This document shows, one piece after another, positions 43,489-51,606 of a stretch of 64,000 bases of DNA. Location: NCBI GenBank assembly GCA_016192705.1, contig JACPTQ010000029.1, forward strand, positions 25,267-89,266, read 5' to 3'. The translations under genes and the position numbers were made by a program. The notes beneath the pieces are model-generated. The model had not been told where the DNA came from, searched no databases, and saw only the letters and a program-made list of their open reading frames with translations. Source of the DNA: Deltaproteobacteria bacterium. Its GTDB lineage: Bacteria > Myxococcota > JACPTQ01. Each line of letters begins with the position of its first letter. Within the stretch, counting starts at the first letter, position 1.

Positions 43489-45560
43489 TAGAAAAAAGCC
43501 ATCGCCCCCACATTGAACTCGAGACTTCCTCCCGCGGAGTATCGGAGCGATTCGACGGCGACTTGGTTGGCGTCGACACGCGTCGCGAGCGCGGCGCGAA
43601 CAAACCGCAGCGAAACACCCGCGACAAGTGCAAATCGCCGCGTCACCTGCGGAATTCCAAACCAAAAATCGAGCCGCGGTCTCACCGCATCGAGCGCCAG
43701 ATGCTCCTCATTCTCGACGGTGCGGCTCTTTCGCATGGCGATCTCGACGAGCGGCGCGAGCGGGTCGAGCAGCGACAGCTGTAGTCCCAAGTTTTCGGAG
43801 AGCGCTGCGCGAAACGAAAAGAAGTCGAGCGACGGCGAAAACCGAAAACCGTCGCCACCGCTTTGATTGAAGTAGTGGGCATTCCACGACAATCGAAAAC
43901 TGAACGACGGGATGAACGTGTTGGCGATGGCGCGCCCAGCCGAAACGCCGCGCGGCCAACTCCACGTCGTGAGCCCGCCCTGCGGGTACCCGGTCGCCGA
44001 CCCCGACAAATTCATGAGCAGCTCCCGCGCCGATCGGCGAAACGCCTCGGCCGCAATCGCTTGCGTCGCATGACCATCACCACCATCGAGGACAAAGCTC
44101 GCAAAGTTCTGCAAAAACTCCGAGTACAGATGCGCGAGACGATCGGCGTTGGTTTCGCGTCCCGCCTTTGGGTCCTTCGACCGTCGAAGCGCCGTCGGCA
44201 AAATCGCGCGCGCGAGCGCCCGGTAGTCGCCCTTCGCCGCATCGGCAATAACGCGGCGAAACGCAAACCCGTCGAGCGATTCACGCAGATGTCGCACCGC
44301 CCGGCAGATCGGTATTGCCGTGTTCTCCGCCCCAACCGCTCCAGCTGATGCGACCGCGGCCATCGCGATTTCCTCTTCTCGACAAATCGCACTCGCCGCA
44401 ACGACGAGTCCCTGAACGTCAATTCGATTCTGCCCCTGCGCCCACTCAGCCGAGTGCGCCGCTGCAAGGTAGCTTCGCATGCGAAGAACCTCGTCGCGGA
44501 TCGCAAGTCCCCTCGCCATAAACTCGGGCGATGGCACACCCGACCCGCACGCCGATCCACTCATGACCTCGCCGCCACTCCCACCGGCGCGGTCGATCGC
44601 CGCAACGCCCGGCAATCCGATATCGGCCAAGCGCCCAACGAAATGCACGCACGCGTCACGAATCACCGCGCGGTCTGCCTCCGTTGCCTGTCGCGATCGG
44701 CTCCCGGTTTCGCCCGCGCGCCGTAACGTCGCGAAATGTGCGTCGATATCGGCCGTGGCGGCGTCGATCCCTTTGAGATCTTCAATCCATCGCCGAACGT
44801 TGGCCCGAAGATCCATCGACCGTTTCCAGAGCTCCACGATCGTTTGTGGAAGCTTACCAATCTCCTTGAGTCGACTCATCATCGGGCGCGCGCTGACGTA
44901 ACCCAAAAGGCCAAACGCGTATTCGCGCGCAAGCGGCTCACCGCCCACCGCGGCAACCATCGTGCGCGCCAGCAAACACTCCGCTTGATGCTCGCGGTCC
45001 TTCGACGCCTTACAAACCTGCTCAAAAAGTGTCTGCGCCCCGATTTCGTTCCACCGCCGAAGCGAGCAGCACCGCTCGAGCTTCTCGCGCCCCTCACAAA
45101 AATACGACGCCGGTTTTCCGCGGAGCCCCGACTTCTCACCGAACGGGCCTCGCTTGAGAAACCGCTGCAGCTGCGTCTCGACGCCGTGCGAATCAACGCC
45201 GGCCCCCGGGGTCGTCGCGTGACCATCGCTCGTCACCGTCGCAACGATGAGATCCCCCAGCAGTTCCGTAAGGCCCTCTTGAAGAGCGTGGTTGAGGTTT
45301 CCCCACTGGTTCGTCTCGAGACGATCGATCGTCCCCCGAAAATAAAAACAAAGCGGCCGGCTTCGCTCGGCAATCACGCGCCCGAGGCCATTCGCAAGCT
45401 CCGTCTTCGCAAGGTCCTCAAGCGACGACGTAAGTTCCTCGAGAACTTTCGTTGCAATCCCTTCGGCCCCTGCCACCGACGGCGTCGATATCGCTTCGAT
45501 GACAAGAATCCCGGCCCAAAAACCGAAACGTCGGGACACCGGACAAACGGGTCTTCTCAT
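43488..45560 (-). CDS. exported protein of unknown function with barrel-like C-terminus
   Basis: 690 residues from the ATG at 45560 (GGAAGG ahead). A signal peptide ends about TPSVAGAEG. The body is helical with several Cys residues (for example EKLERCCSLRRW and ACGSGVPSPEF). The last 170 residues alternate in beta-barrel style (FSFRLSWNAHYFNQSGGDGF, LRFVRAALATRVDANQVAVE) and end VGAMAFF, an aromatic terminus like outer membrane proteins. No family was recognised. It ends one base before the ndh remnant, so the two were probably one operon. Confidence 0.65.
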   Translation of the reverse strand: MRRPVCPVSRRFGFWAGILVIEAISTPSVAGAEGIATKVLEELTSSLEDLAKTELANGLGRVIAERSRPLCFYFRGTIDRLETNQWGNLNHALQEGLTELLGDLIVATVTSDGHATTPGAGVDSHGVETQLQRFLKRGPFGEKSGLRGKPASYFCEGREKLERCCSLRRWNEIGAQTLFEQVCKASKDREHQAECLLARTMVAAVGGEPLAREYAFGLLGYVSARPMMSRLKEIGKLPQTIVELWKRSMDLRANVRRWIEDLKGIDAATADIDAHFATLRRAGETGSRSRQATEADRAVIRDACVHFVGRLADIGLPGVAAIDRAGGSGGEVMSGSACGSGVPSPEFMARGLAIRDEVLRMRSYLAAAHSAEWAQGQNRIDVQGLVVAASAICREEEIAMAAVASAGAVGAENTAIPICRAVRHLRESLDGFAFRRVIADAAKGDYRALARAILPTALRRSKDPKAGRETNADRLAHLYSEFLQNFASFVLDGGDGHATQAIAAEAFRRSARELLMNLSGSATGYPQGGLTTWSWPRGVSAGRAIANTFIPSFSFRLSWNAHYFNQSGGDGFRFSPSLDFFSFRAALSENLGLQLSLLDPLAPLVEIAMRKSRTVENEEHLALDAVRPRLDFWFGIPQVTRRFALVAGVSLRFVRAALATRVDANQVAVESLRYSAGGSLEFNVGAMAFF

Positions 45561-45657
45561 GGATGGCCTTCCAACCTTTCGTTCTCTATCGCCACGTTGG
45601 TGACCGAGACAATACATCGCCTCGACGTCGACGGCATCAAGGCGTTACAAAACAAAA

Positions 45658-46353
45658 ATGACCGCCGATTCGACACAGCCTCCCAATTCGGGACCGTTCG
45701 ACGCACGATCGCGCGATTGCCCACGTTGTCTCAAGGATTCGCGCACCTGTATCTGCGACGGCATCACGCCACTCGCGACGCGACTCCACGTCCTCATCCT
45801 CCAACACCCGCGCGAACCCGACCGCATCCTCGGCACCGGCCGCATCGCCGCGCTCGCCCTCACCAACAGCACGCTCAAGGTCGGCCTCTCGTGGCCCAAT
45901 CTCGCGCGCGCACTTGGCCGCCCCGCAACGCCCGCCGCGTGGGGCGTCCTTTATCTTGGCGGCAAACGCGAATCGCCCCGCGCCCGGACGGCCCCGCTCC
46001 TCACGGTCTTCGCCAAAGGCCAGCCGATCGCGCCCTCCGAAGCGGCGCTCCCCCTCGAAGGGATCGTTCTGCTCGACGCCACATGGAAACAGGCAAAGTC
46101 GATCTGGTGGCGAAACCCGTGGCTCCTCAAGCTTCGCCGCATCGTTCTGAACCCGCCCGCGCCTTCCCTCTACGGCGATCTTCGTCGTGAGCCGCGCCGC
46201 GCGTGCCTTTCCACCATCGAGTCGATCGCGCTTTGCCTCACCGCGCTCGGCGAGCCGCCCGCCGTCAGCGACGCGCTTTTTTCTCACATGCGGCGACTCA
46301 TCGCGCGCGTGAACGGGCTTGGGCCGTTGAACGGCAATTTCGGTGAATCCTGA
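45658..46353 (+). CDS. DTW-domain tRNA-uridine aminocarboxypropyltransferase
   Basis: 231 residues. It has the zinc-like CPRC and CICD pair near the N-terminus (residues 21-34), LILQHPREPDRILGTGRIAA, and the family DTW-type motif LDATWKQAKSIWW followed by RNPWLLKLRRI. The late segment RREPRRACLSTIESIALCL is also typical. The family (TapT/DTWD) adds aminocarboxypropyl from SAM to uridine in tRNA. It is cytoplasmic, monocistronic, and divergent from the unknown exported protein gene. Confidence 0.88.
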   Translation: MTADSTQPPNSGPFDARSRDCPRCLKDSRTCICDGITPLATRLHVLILQHPREPDRILGTGRIAALALTNSTLKVGLSWPNLARALGRPATPAAWGVLYLGGKRESPRARTAPLLTVFAKGQPIAPSEAALPLEGIVLLDATWKQAKSIWWRNPWLLKLRRIVLNPPAPSLYGDLRREPRRACLSTIESIALCLTALGEPPAVSDALFSHMRRLIARVNGLGPLNGNFGES

Positions 46354-46466
46354 GACCCGCGTCAAGCCGTCAAAATGTCATCGCCCCGAGATGGACCGTT
46401 GAGATTCAAACCACTTTGCGCGCGCGGACGAGCCCGTTCGTTCTCCAATCGGGAAATAAAAAAAGC

Positions 46467-46494
46467 TCGACAAATTGGATAAGCCAGGTAGAAT
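46467..46494 (+). promoter_or_regulatory. candidate sigma-70 promoter for lipoprotein/ferritin-like/oxidase operon
   Basis: TCGACA at 46467-46472, a 16-bp spacer, and TAGAAT at 46489-46494 lie in an AT-rich patch about 100 bp before the lipoprotein ATG. Matches are good but not perfect. Confidence 0.4.
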
Positions 46495-46595
46495 ATAAGA
46501 CTTTTTCGCATTCGACTTTGGCTGTGAGGTGAACCGTTACATTCCAATCTCTTGGCACTGCGAATGCTGTTCTCGGACGTAGGAGGTACTTGGTT

Positions 46596-46931
46596 ATGAG
46601 ACTCGCAAGACCAACCAAACTTTACCCGGCGATTGTTCTTCAGGGAATGGCGTTCGGCGGCGCCGTCGCTGGCTGCGGCGGAACCGAAACGGGCGCCGTT
46701 GACCCGACCTCGCCGCCAGTTTTTTCGTGGCAAAACGATGCGGGCGTTGACGCAGGCGGTGGCGCTGCGGTTCGTGACGCGGGGGGTGGCGCGACGCGTG
46801 ATGCTGGCATACCCACGCGCGATGCAGGGACGCTCGCGCGGGATGCAGGGACGGCAACGCGCGACGCTGGGACGCCCGTGCACGATGCGGGAACCGCGCA
46901 CATCGACGCTGGGTGGCAACCCACGAAATGA
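46596..46931 (+). CDS. small lipoprotein with Arg-Asp-Ala-Gly repeats
   Basis: 111 residues. AGGAGG lies ahead of the ATG at 46596. The signal ends FGGAVAGCGG. The mature part consists of RDAG-like repeats (TRDAGT, ARDAGT, VHDAGT) at 6-8 residue spacing, built from a GATGCNGGGACG-type DNA repeat. It has no folded domain; it may be a spacer or anchor. Its stop overlaps the ferritin-like gene's ATG (ATGA). Confidence 0.75.
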   Translation: MRLARPTKLYPAIVLQGMAFGGAVAGCGGTETGAVDPTSPPVFSWQNDAGVDAGGGAAVRDAGGGATRDAGIPTRDAGTLARDAGTATRDAGTPVHDAGTAHIDAGWQPTK

Positions 46932-47758
46932 ACCGGATTTCTCCGCACGGCCGCTGGAACGGGAAGCTCACGTCGCGCGATTTGCCGGTTGTCGACGAAA
47001 CGATCGACGCGCTCTCGAAGACCGAGCGGACCGAGCTCGCGCGGCATTGGCTTTCGCGCGGCGCGTCCGAACGGCGCGTGGGAGATGCGTTTCTGTTTGT
47101 CCGCGACGCCCTTCGCGCGGGGCGCGCACCCGAATCGCTCGTGACGCTTGCAACGCGCGCCGTCGACGACGAAATGCGGCACGCGGAAATCTCGCGCATC
47201 GTCGCGTCCCGTTTTGCGGGTCGCGAACTACCGGCCCCAGCGCTCTTGCCGCTCATAACGCCGAAGCACCCCGGGGTGAACCCCGAAATGCGCCTCACGC
47301 TGTGGATGCTCGGCCAGTGCGCCTTCAACGAAACGTACGCAAGCGCCGTGCTCGAAGCGTCGCTCGCCGAAACGACGGGGCCTCTCGCAAACGCCGCGCT
47401 TCGCGAGCTACTCTCGGACGAGGTCGACCACGCGAAGCTTGGGTGGGCGTTTTTCGCGACGCAAAGCCGCGCCGAGCAAAAGGCGGTCGAGCCGTGGCTC
47501 CTCCCGCTCGCGCGCGTCAACCTCAAGATGTGGCGCGAGACGCCGCGCGATTATCCGAGCGACGCGAAGCTCGTGCGGCAAGGTGCGCTTTCGCTTGAAC
47601 TGCTTGAGACGGCGCTCATCGAGGCGCTTAAAAGTCTCGTCGTTCCGGGGTTTCGCGAGTTTGGGATCGACACCAGCGCCATCGAGCGTTGGATTTCGAC
47701 GGGTGCGCCAACACAAGACAACGAGCGCACTTCGGAGGCGATGCAAACACCGACATGA
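46928..47758 (+). CDS. ferritin-like di-iron domain protein
   Basis: 276 residues, translationally coupled on both sides by ATGA overlaps. Likely di-iron ligands are spread over a four-helix bundle: AVDDEMRHAEISRIVASRF (E-x-x-H), CAFNETYASAVLEASLAET, and LLSDEVDHAKLGWAF (E-x-x-H). This is the pattern of ferritin-like carboxylate-bridged iron proteins; members may be oxidases, oxygenases or iron stores. No signal peptide is present, so it is probably cytoplasmic, unlike its two lipoprotein neighbours. A role with the multicopper oxidase in metal or oxygen chemistry is inferred from the operon. Confidence 0.75.
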   Translation: MNRISPHGRWNGKLTSRDLPVVDETIDALSKTERTELARHWLSRGASERRVGDAFLFVRDALRAGRAPESLVTLATRAVDDEMRHAEISRIVASRFAGRELPAPALLPLITPKHPGVNPEMRLTLWMLGQCAFNETYASAVLEASLAETTGPLANAALRELLSDEVDHAKLGWAFFATQSRAEQKAVEPWLLPLARVNLKMWRETPRDYPSDAKLVRQGALSLELLETALIEALKSLVVPGFREFGIDTSAIERWISTGAPTQDNERTSEAMQTPT

Positions 47759-48663
47759 AACACGCGATAAGTAAACTGATTGCGTTTTCGCTCGTAACCG
47801 CCTGCGGCGCTGATCCGCGCGGCGATGGCCCCGATCCCGGCGCCCCGGCGCTTCCAACGGGCCGCGTGGTCACCTACGACCTCGAAGTTACGGAGTTCGA
47901 CTGGGAAGTCGCGCCCGGCGCTGTTTACCGAGCGATAGGCTACAACCGAACGCTGCCCGGACCCGTTATCGAGGCGAATGCGGGCGATCGGATTACGATC
48001 CGCTTAACAAACCGGACGTCGTCGCCGCGCTCCGTCCACACCCACATTTCATTTTTTGCGGAGTCGAGTGACGGCGCGTGGAAGGGAATTGCGCAACCCG
48101 GCGAAACGATCACCGTCGAATTGTATGCGGCTCACGCGGGGACGTTCCCGTACCATGACCACGCAGCGGGTTCGAATGAAGGCGAAGGGATTCGCGCCGG
48201 GCTGTTTGGGGCCGTCGTTGTCCACGATCCGCGCGGACCACGCGCTGACGTCGAGAACCTCGTTGTCCTCGCCGACCTCGACATGGCGCGCTTCAAGGGT
48301 TTGCCCAATATGCCGATGGGTCCCTTTCGCGCGACCGACGGCGAATTCCACGGCGAACACCAATACATGCATTCGATCAATGGCCGCACTTACACAAAGT
48401 GGGTGCCCCGTTTTCGCGCGAAGGTCGGCGACCGCGTGCGGTGGCGCGTCGTGAGCTTGGGTGGCGAGTTTCACACGTTTCATGTCCACGGCCACCGCTG
48501 GCTCGGCGCCGACGGCGTCGTCACCGACAACGTCCTTCTCGGACCCGGCATGTACACGACGTTCGATTGGCGCGAAGACAACCCTGGTGAATGGCTCTTC
48601 CACTGCCACGTTCCCGAACACATGGAAGGCGGCATGATGGGCATCTACGAGGTTTCCGAGTAA
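47755..48663 (+). CDS. two-domain multicopper oxidase lipoprotein
   Basis: 302 residues, ATG overlapping the ferritin-like stop. The lipoprotein signal ends FSLVTACGAD. The copper ligands are present: VHTHISFF, FPYHDHAAG, FHTFHVHGHRW and WLFHCHVPEHMEGGMMGIYE, giving type 1, 2 and 3 site residues. The length and two cupredoxin domains fit small laccases or nitrite-reductase-like oxidases that work as trimers. It should act outside the cytoplasm on phenols, metals or similar donors with oxygen as acceptor. The substrate cannot be told from sequence. Confidence 0.88.
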   Translation: MKHAISKLIAFSLVTACGADPRGDGPDPGAPALPTGRVVTYDLEVTEFDWEVAPGAVYRAIGYNRTLPGPVIEANAGDRITIRLTNRTSSPRSVHTHISFFAESSDGAWKGIAQPGETITVELYAAHAGTFPYHDHAAGSNEGEGIRAGLFGAVVVHDPRGPRADVENLVVLADLDMARFKGLPNMPMGPFRATDGEFHGEHQYMHSINGRTYTKWVPRFRAKVGDRVRWRVVSLGGEFHTFHVHGHRWLGADGVVTDNVLLGPGMYTTFDWREDNPGEWLFHCHVPEHMEGGMMGIYEVSE

Positions 48664-48677
48664 CGTCACGCGCAACC

Positions 48678-50129
48678 GTGAAACATTGCCCTAACGTAAA
48701 TTGCCCGCACGCGAAGCGGGTCGGGCGCGCGGCGGAGTTCGAGGACCACGTCGCGACCTGCTCAGACTGTGGCTCCGTTCTTTGCGCTGGGGCACCCGCA
48801 AGTAAGCGGGCCGTGGTGCCCAAACCAACCCCAGAACTCTGGCGTCGCCTGGCCGTAACGGTCGCCGCTCCCATCGCCGTCTTTTTCTCCGATTTCGTGC
48901 AAATCCCCATCCCCCGCGATGACCGTTATCCATTTCAAATTCCGTCTCTCGGCGTTTTCGAGCTCGGCCTCGTCCCCATCATCGCGGCGTTTATCATCGT
49001 CGAGCTCGTGGCGCTCGCAATTCCGCGCCTTCGACCGCTTCGAATCGGCGGAACGGCCGCACGCGCGCGACTCGCGCGGTGGAGCCTCGTCGTCGGCCTG
49101 GTGCTCGCCGGCGTCCAAGCGTTCTCCCTCACGTACGCTGCGGGAATCTACGGCCTTCGCAACCACCTCATCTTCGGCGGACTGATGATCGCTGGAACTG
49201 CGGTGCTCGTGCTGACGGCAAAACTCGTCAGTCGCTTCGGCCTCGGAAACGGATTCTCGGTGGTGCTCGTGTCGGGCGTCGTCGTTGACCTCGCTCGACA
49301 GCTTACGGTCTTGATTCGGGACGTTTCGGACGGGTTCGTCACCGCCATGGGTGCGGGATTCGCCGTGTTGATCGTCGCGGCCTTCGGCGTTGCAACCGCA
49401 AGGCTCTTACGTCGCGGAGGCAAGGGACGAGCCTCAAGCAACGTTGTGTTGCGACTTCCGCTTTGCGGCGTTGCGCCTGTCCTTGAGGCCGCGTCACTGG
49501 CCGCAGTCTTCTCGACCCTTGCCAACTTTGGCGTCGACACGTCGCGAATCGCAGCGGCTTTGACTCCGGGATCGCCTGCTTACTTCTGGTGGCTCGCCGC
49601 GGGCATCGCAGTTTTCGGGACCGCTTACGCGCTGCTGTTTCACCGAATCGGCAACGTCACACGCGTCTTTCGCCAACTTGGGCGCGTGTCGGACGACGCG
49701 GGTTTCACAAACGAACTTCGTCTCGCTCGCTGGCGCGGCGTCGTTACCAGCTGCGCGTTTTTGTTCGCCTACATCGTCGTCGCACAGTTCCCTTTTGGCA
49801 ACTGGTCGCTTCCGGGTCGCGCACTCTTCCAAATCGGCTCGGCCATCATTCTGCCAGCGGTCGTGCTTGACCTCATCGATGAGTGGCGCGCTCGACGCGC
49901 ACATGGCGAGCTTGCGTCGGTTTGGCCGGAGCACCGCCTCTACGCGGTCGATCCAATTGTCGAGTCACTTCGAAGCGCCAACATCTCCGCGTTTCCGCGC
50001 GGCGTCTACCACCGAACGCTTCTCCAGTTCTTTGGCCCGGTCATTCCGGTCGATATAATGGTGCCATCGCAGCGCGTGACGGATGCGCGAAGCCTTGTCG
50101 AAGAAAAGTTAGGCCGCAAAAGCGCGTGA
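48678..50129 (+). CDS. SecY-like translocase channel with N-terminal zinc finger
   Basis: 483 residues from a GTG 14 bp after the oxidase stop. The first 35 residues hold a Cys-rich finger (CPNVNCPHAK, then CSDCGSVLC). About ten membrane helices follow, with SecY-like segments: SLGVFELGLVPIIAAFIIVE, FGLGNGFSVVLVSGVVVDLA, and LPLCGVAPVLEAASLAAVFS. The late helix region SAIILPAVVLDLIDEW matches the SecY TM10 region. It is much diverged from housekeeping SecY, with short cytoplasmic loops for ribosome contact. It may be a dedicated channel for the neighbouring lipoproteins, or a relative that lost translocation activity. The last 21 bp overlap the convergent gene. Confidence 0.7.
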   Translation: MKHCPNVNCPHAKRVGRAAEFEDHVATCSDCGSVLCAGAPASKRAVVPKPTPELWRRLAVTVAAPIAVFFSDFVQIPIPRDDRYPFQIPSLGVFELGLVPIIAAFIIVELVALAIPRLRPLRIGGTAARARLARWSLVVGLVLAGVQAFSLTYAAGIYGLRNHLIFGGLMIAGTAVLVLTAKLVSRFGLGNGFSVVLVSGVVVDLARQLTVLIRDVSDGFVTAMGAGFAVLIVAAFGVATARLLRRGGKGRASSNVVLRLPLCGVAPVLEAASLAAVFSTLANFGVDTSRIAAALTPGSPAYFWWLAAGIAVFGTAYALLFHRIGNVTRVFRQLGRVSDDAGFTNELRLARWRGVVTSCAFLFAYIVVAQFPFGNWSLPGRALFQIGSAIILPAVVLDLIDEWRARRAHGELASVWPEHRLYAVDPIVESLRSANISAFPRGVYHRTLLQFFGPVIPVDIMVPSQRVTDARSLVEEKLGRKSA

Positions 50130-50765
50130 GAGCGCGCCAGGCAGCGCACGCGGATCGAACGCGAACGAAACGACGACGGCATCAGCGGCCGCGCGAATCG
50201 ATTTAACCCCGACAACACCAGAGAGTGCCGCAAGGGCGCGCCGTACGACGCGATTCCCCGCAATGCGCGGAACCTTGAGGAGGTCGAACACAAAACGATC
50301 TCCCGCGGCTTCCACGAGAAACGCGGGACGATTCGGCATCATGTTCGCGAGTGCGCCGGGGTTTGTAAGGTCGATCGCCTGAATCATCATCGCGGCTGGG
50401 CTGTCGGGCGGCGCGACAACAGAGAGCTTGCTCACGCGAATCTCGACGCGCGCGGCGTCTGGCGAAATCGTCACCGCTTCGACCGTGACGTCGCTGCCAA
50501 CCTCGATTCTCGTCCCGAACACGTTGATCGTTGCGTCGACGCGAAGTCCCGGCGGCGCCGCGCTGACCGCAAGCCGCTCGGGACCCTTGCCCTTTGGAAT
50601 GAGCGTCGTCAACCAGCGCAAAAGGTCGACGGGAATCGTTGCGCCGAATTGCGCGGCGTTTCGCGTCGCGTCGACGACAAAGCGCGGGTGCGTGAGCAAC
50701 CACGAGAGTCCTGCGCGCGATACATGCTCGGGGATTCTGATTCGGACAGGCATTCGAATTCGCAT
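50109..50765 (-). CDS. conserved-looking hypothetical protein
   Basis: 218 residues with no signal peptide or transmembrane helix. The N-terminal half is amphipathic (FVVDATRNAAQFGATIPVDL) and the middle beta-rich (VEAVTISPDAARVEIRVSKL). It resembles lipid- or membrane-associated DUF2993-like proteins only loosely. It is convergent with, and overlaps by 21 bp, the SecY-like gene. Confidence 0.55.
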   Translation of the reverse strand: MRIRMPVRIRIPEHVSRAGLSWLLTHPRFVVDATRNAAQFGATIPVDLLRWLTTLIPKGKGPERLAVSAAPPGLRVDATINVFGTRIEVGSDVTVEAVTISPDAARVEIRVSKLSVVAPPDSPAAMMIQAIDLTNPGALANMMPNRPAFLVEAAGDRFVFDLLKVPRIAGNRVVRRALAALSGVVGVKSIRAAADAVVVSFAFDPRALPGALSRAFAA

Positions 50766-50991
50766 CGCTTCAAACTAACCGCCCGTCAGCATCGTGTAAA
50801 GCGGCCTGCGAATCGCCCCGTGCAATTGTGCGACTGCCGACCACACGACAGAGCTGCCGCGCTTGGCCTGGTGTGTTGCGCCAACAACACGTGGTGCGTC
50901 GACTTGGCGACCTCGAAAGTCCGAATGCGATTACGCCTCGACATTTTCGCGGACCCCGTTGGTCTTTGCTGTGCAGTCTTACCCGAGCAAG

Positions 50992-51525
50992 ATGGCGACG
51001 CAGAGCGATATCAACGTACAGCTTAGGGCCGCGGGTGGCGCTGTGCGCCGCATCTTGATGAGCATCGGGTTTGTGATCGGACCGGCGTGTGGGGACGTTC
51101 CTTACGCGGGCAGCGGAAATAACGAGGCGGACTCGACAGACGATGCGGTCTTGGGAAACGTGGATTCAGGTGTGGATGCGGGTGCAGGCACGGAGGCGGA
51201 CGCGGGCGCGGATGGCGGAGTTTCGGATGCTGGCGCAGGCGCGGTTTCTGGTGCCGAATCGGAAGCGGAGACCGACGCGGGAGCACAGGCGGAAGCGGGG
51301 ACGGACGCGGGAATGGAGGCGGACGCCGGTGCGGAAGCAATTGCCGACGCGGGGGCAACAATCGACGGCGGAATGGACGAAAGTGGAATATCCGATGGCG
51401 GCACCGACGATGACGACACGGACGGCGGAAAAAAGAAAGACAAAAAAGATGGTGGTAACGACAACTGCCCCGACGCGAGCGACAACGGAAAGGGCCAGGG
51501 AAATGGGTGTGGTGGCCAAAACTGA
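50992..51525 (+). CDS. small lipoprotein with Asp-Ala-Gly-rich linker
   Basis: About 177 residues. The start is uncertain: the ATG at 50992 gives MATQSDINV and a long N-region; a GTG near 51043 or ATG at 51058 gives MSIGFVIGPACGDV, a better lipoprotein signal. The mature part is low-complexity: GSGNNEADSTDDA, then DAGAGTEADAGADGG and related units, and a charged tail KKKDKKDGG. It has no folded domain. It probably serves as a flexible surface protein. Confidence 0.55.
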   Translation: MATQSDINVQLRAAGGAVRRILMSIGFVIGPACGDVPYAGSGNNEADSTDDAVLGNVDSGVDAGAGTEADAGADGGVSDAGAGAVSGAESEAETDAGAQAEAGTDAGMEADAGAEAIADAGATIDGGMDESGISDGGTDDDDTDGGKKKDKKDGGNDNCPDASDNGKGQGNGCGGQN

Positions 51526-51606
51526 ACCGCGTTGATTCCGACTGCTGCCCGATGCAGCGAGTTGCGAAACGGGAAAATTTTCGAAAGACGCTGTACCATA
51601 AATGAC

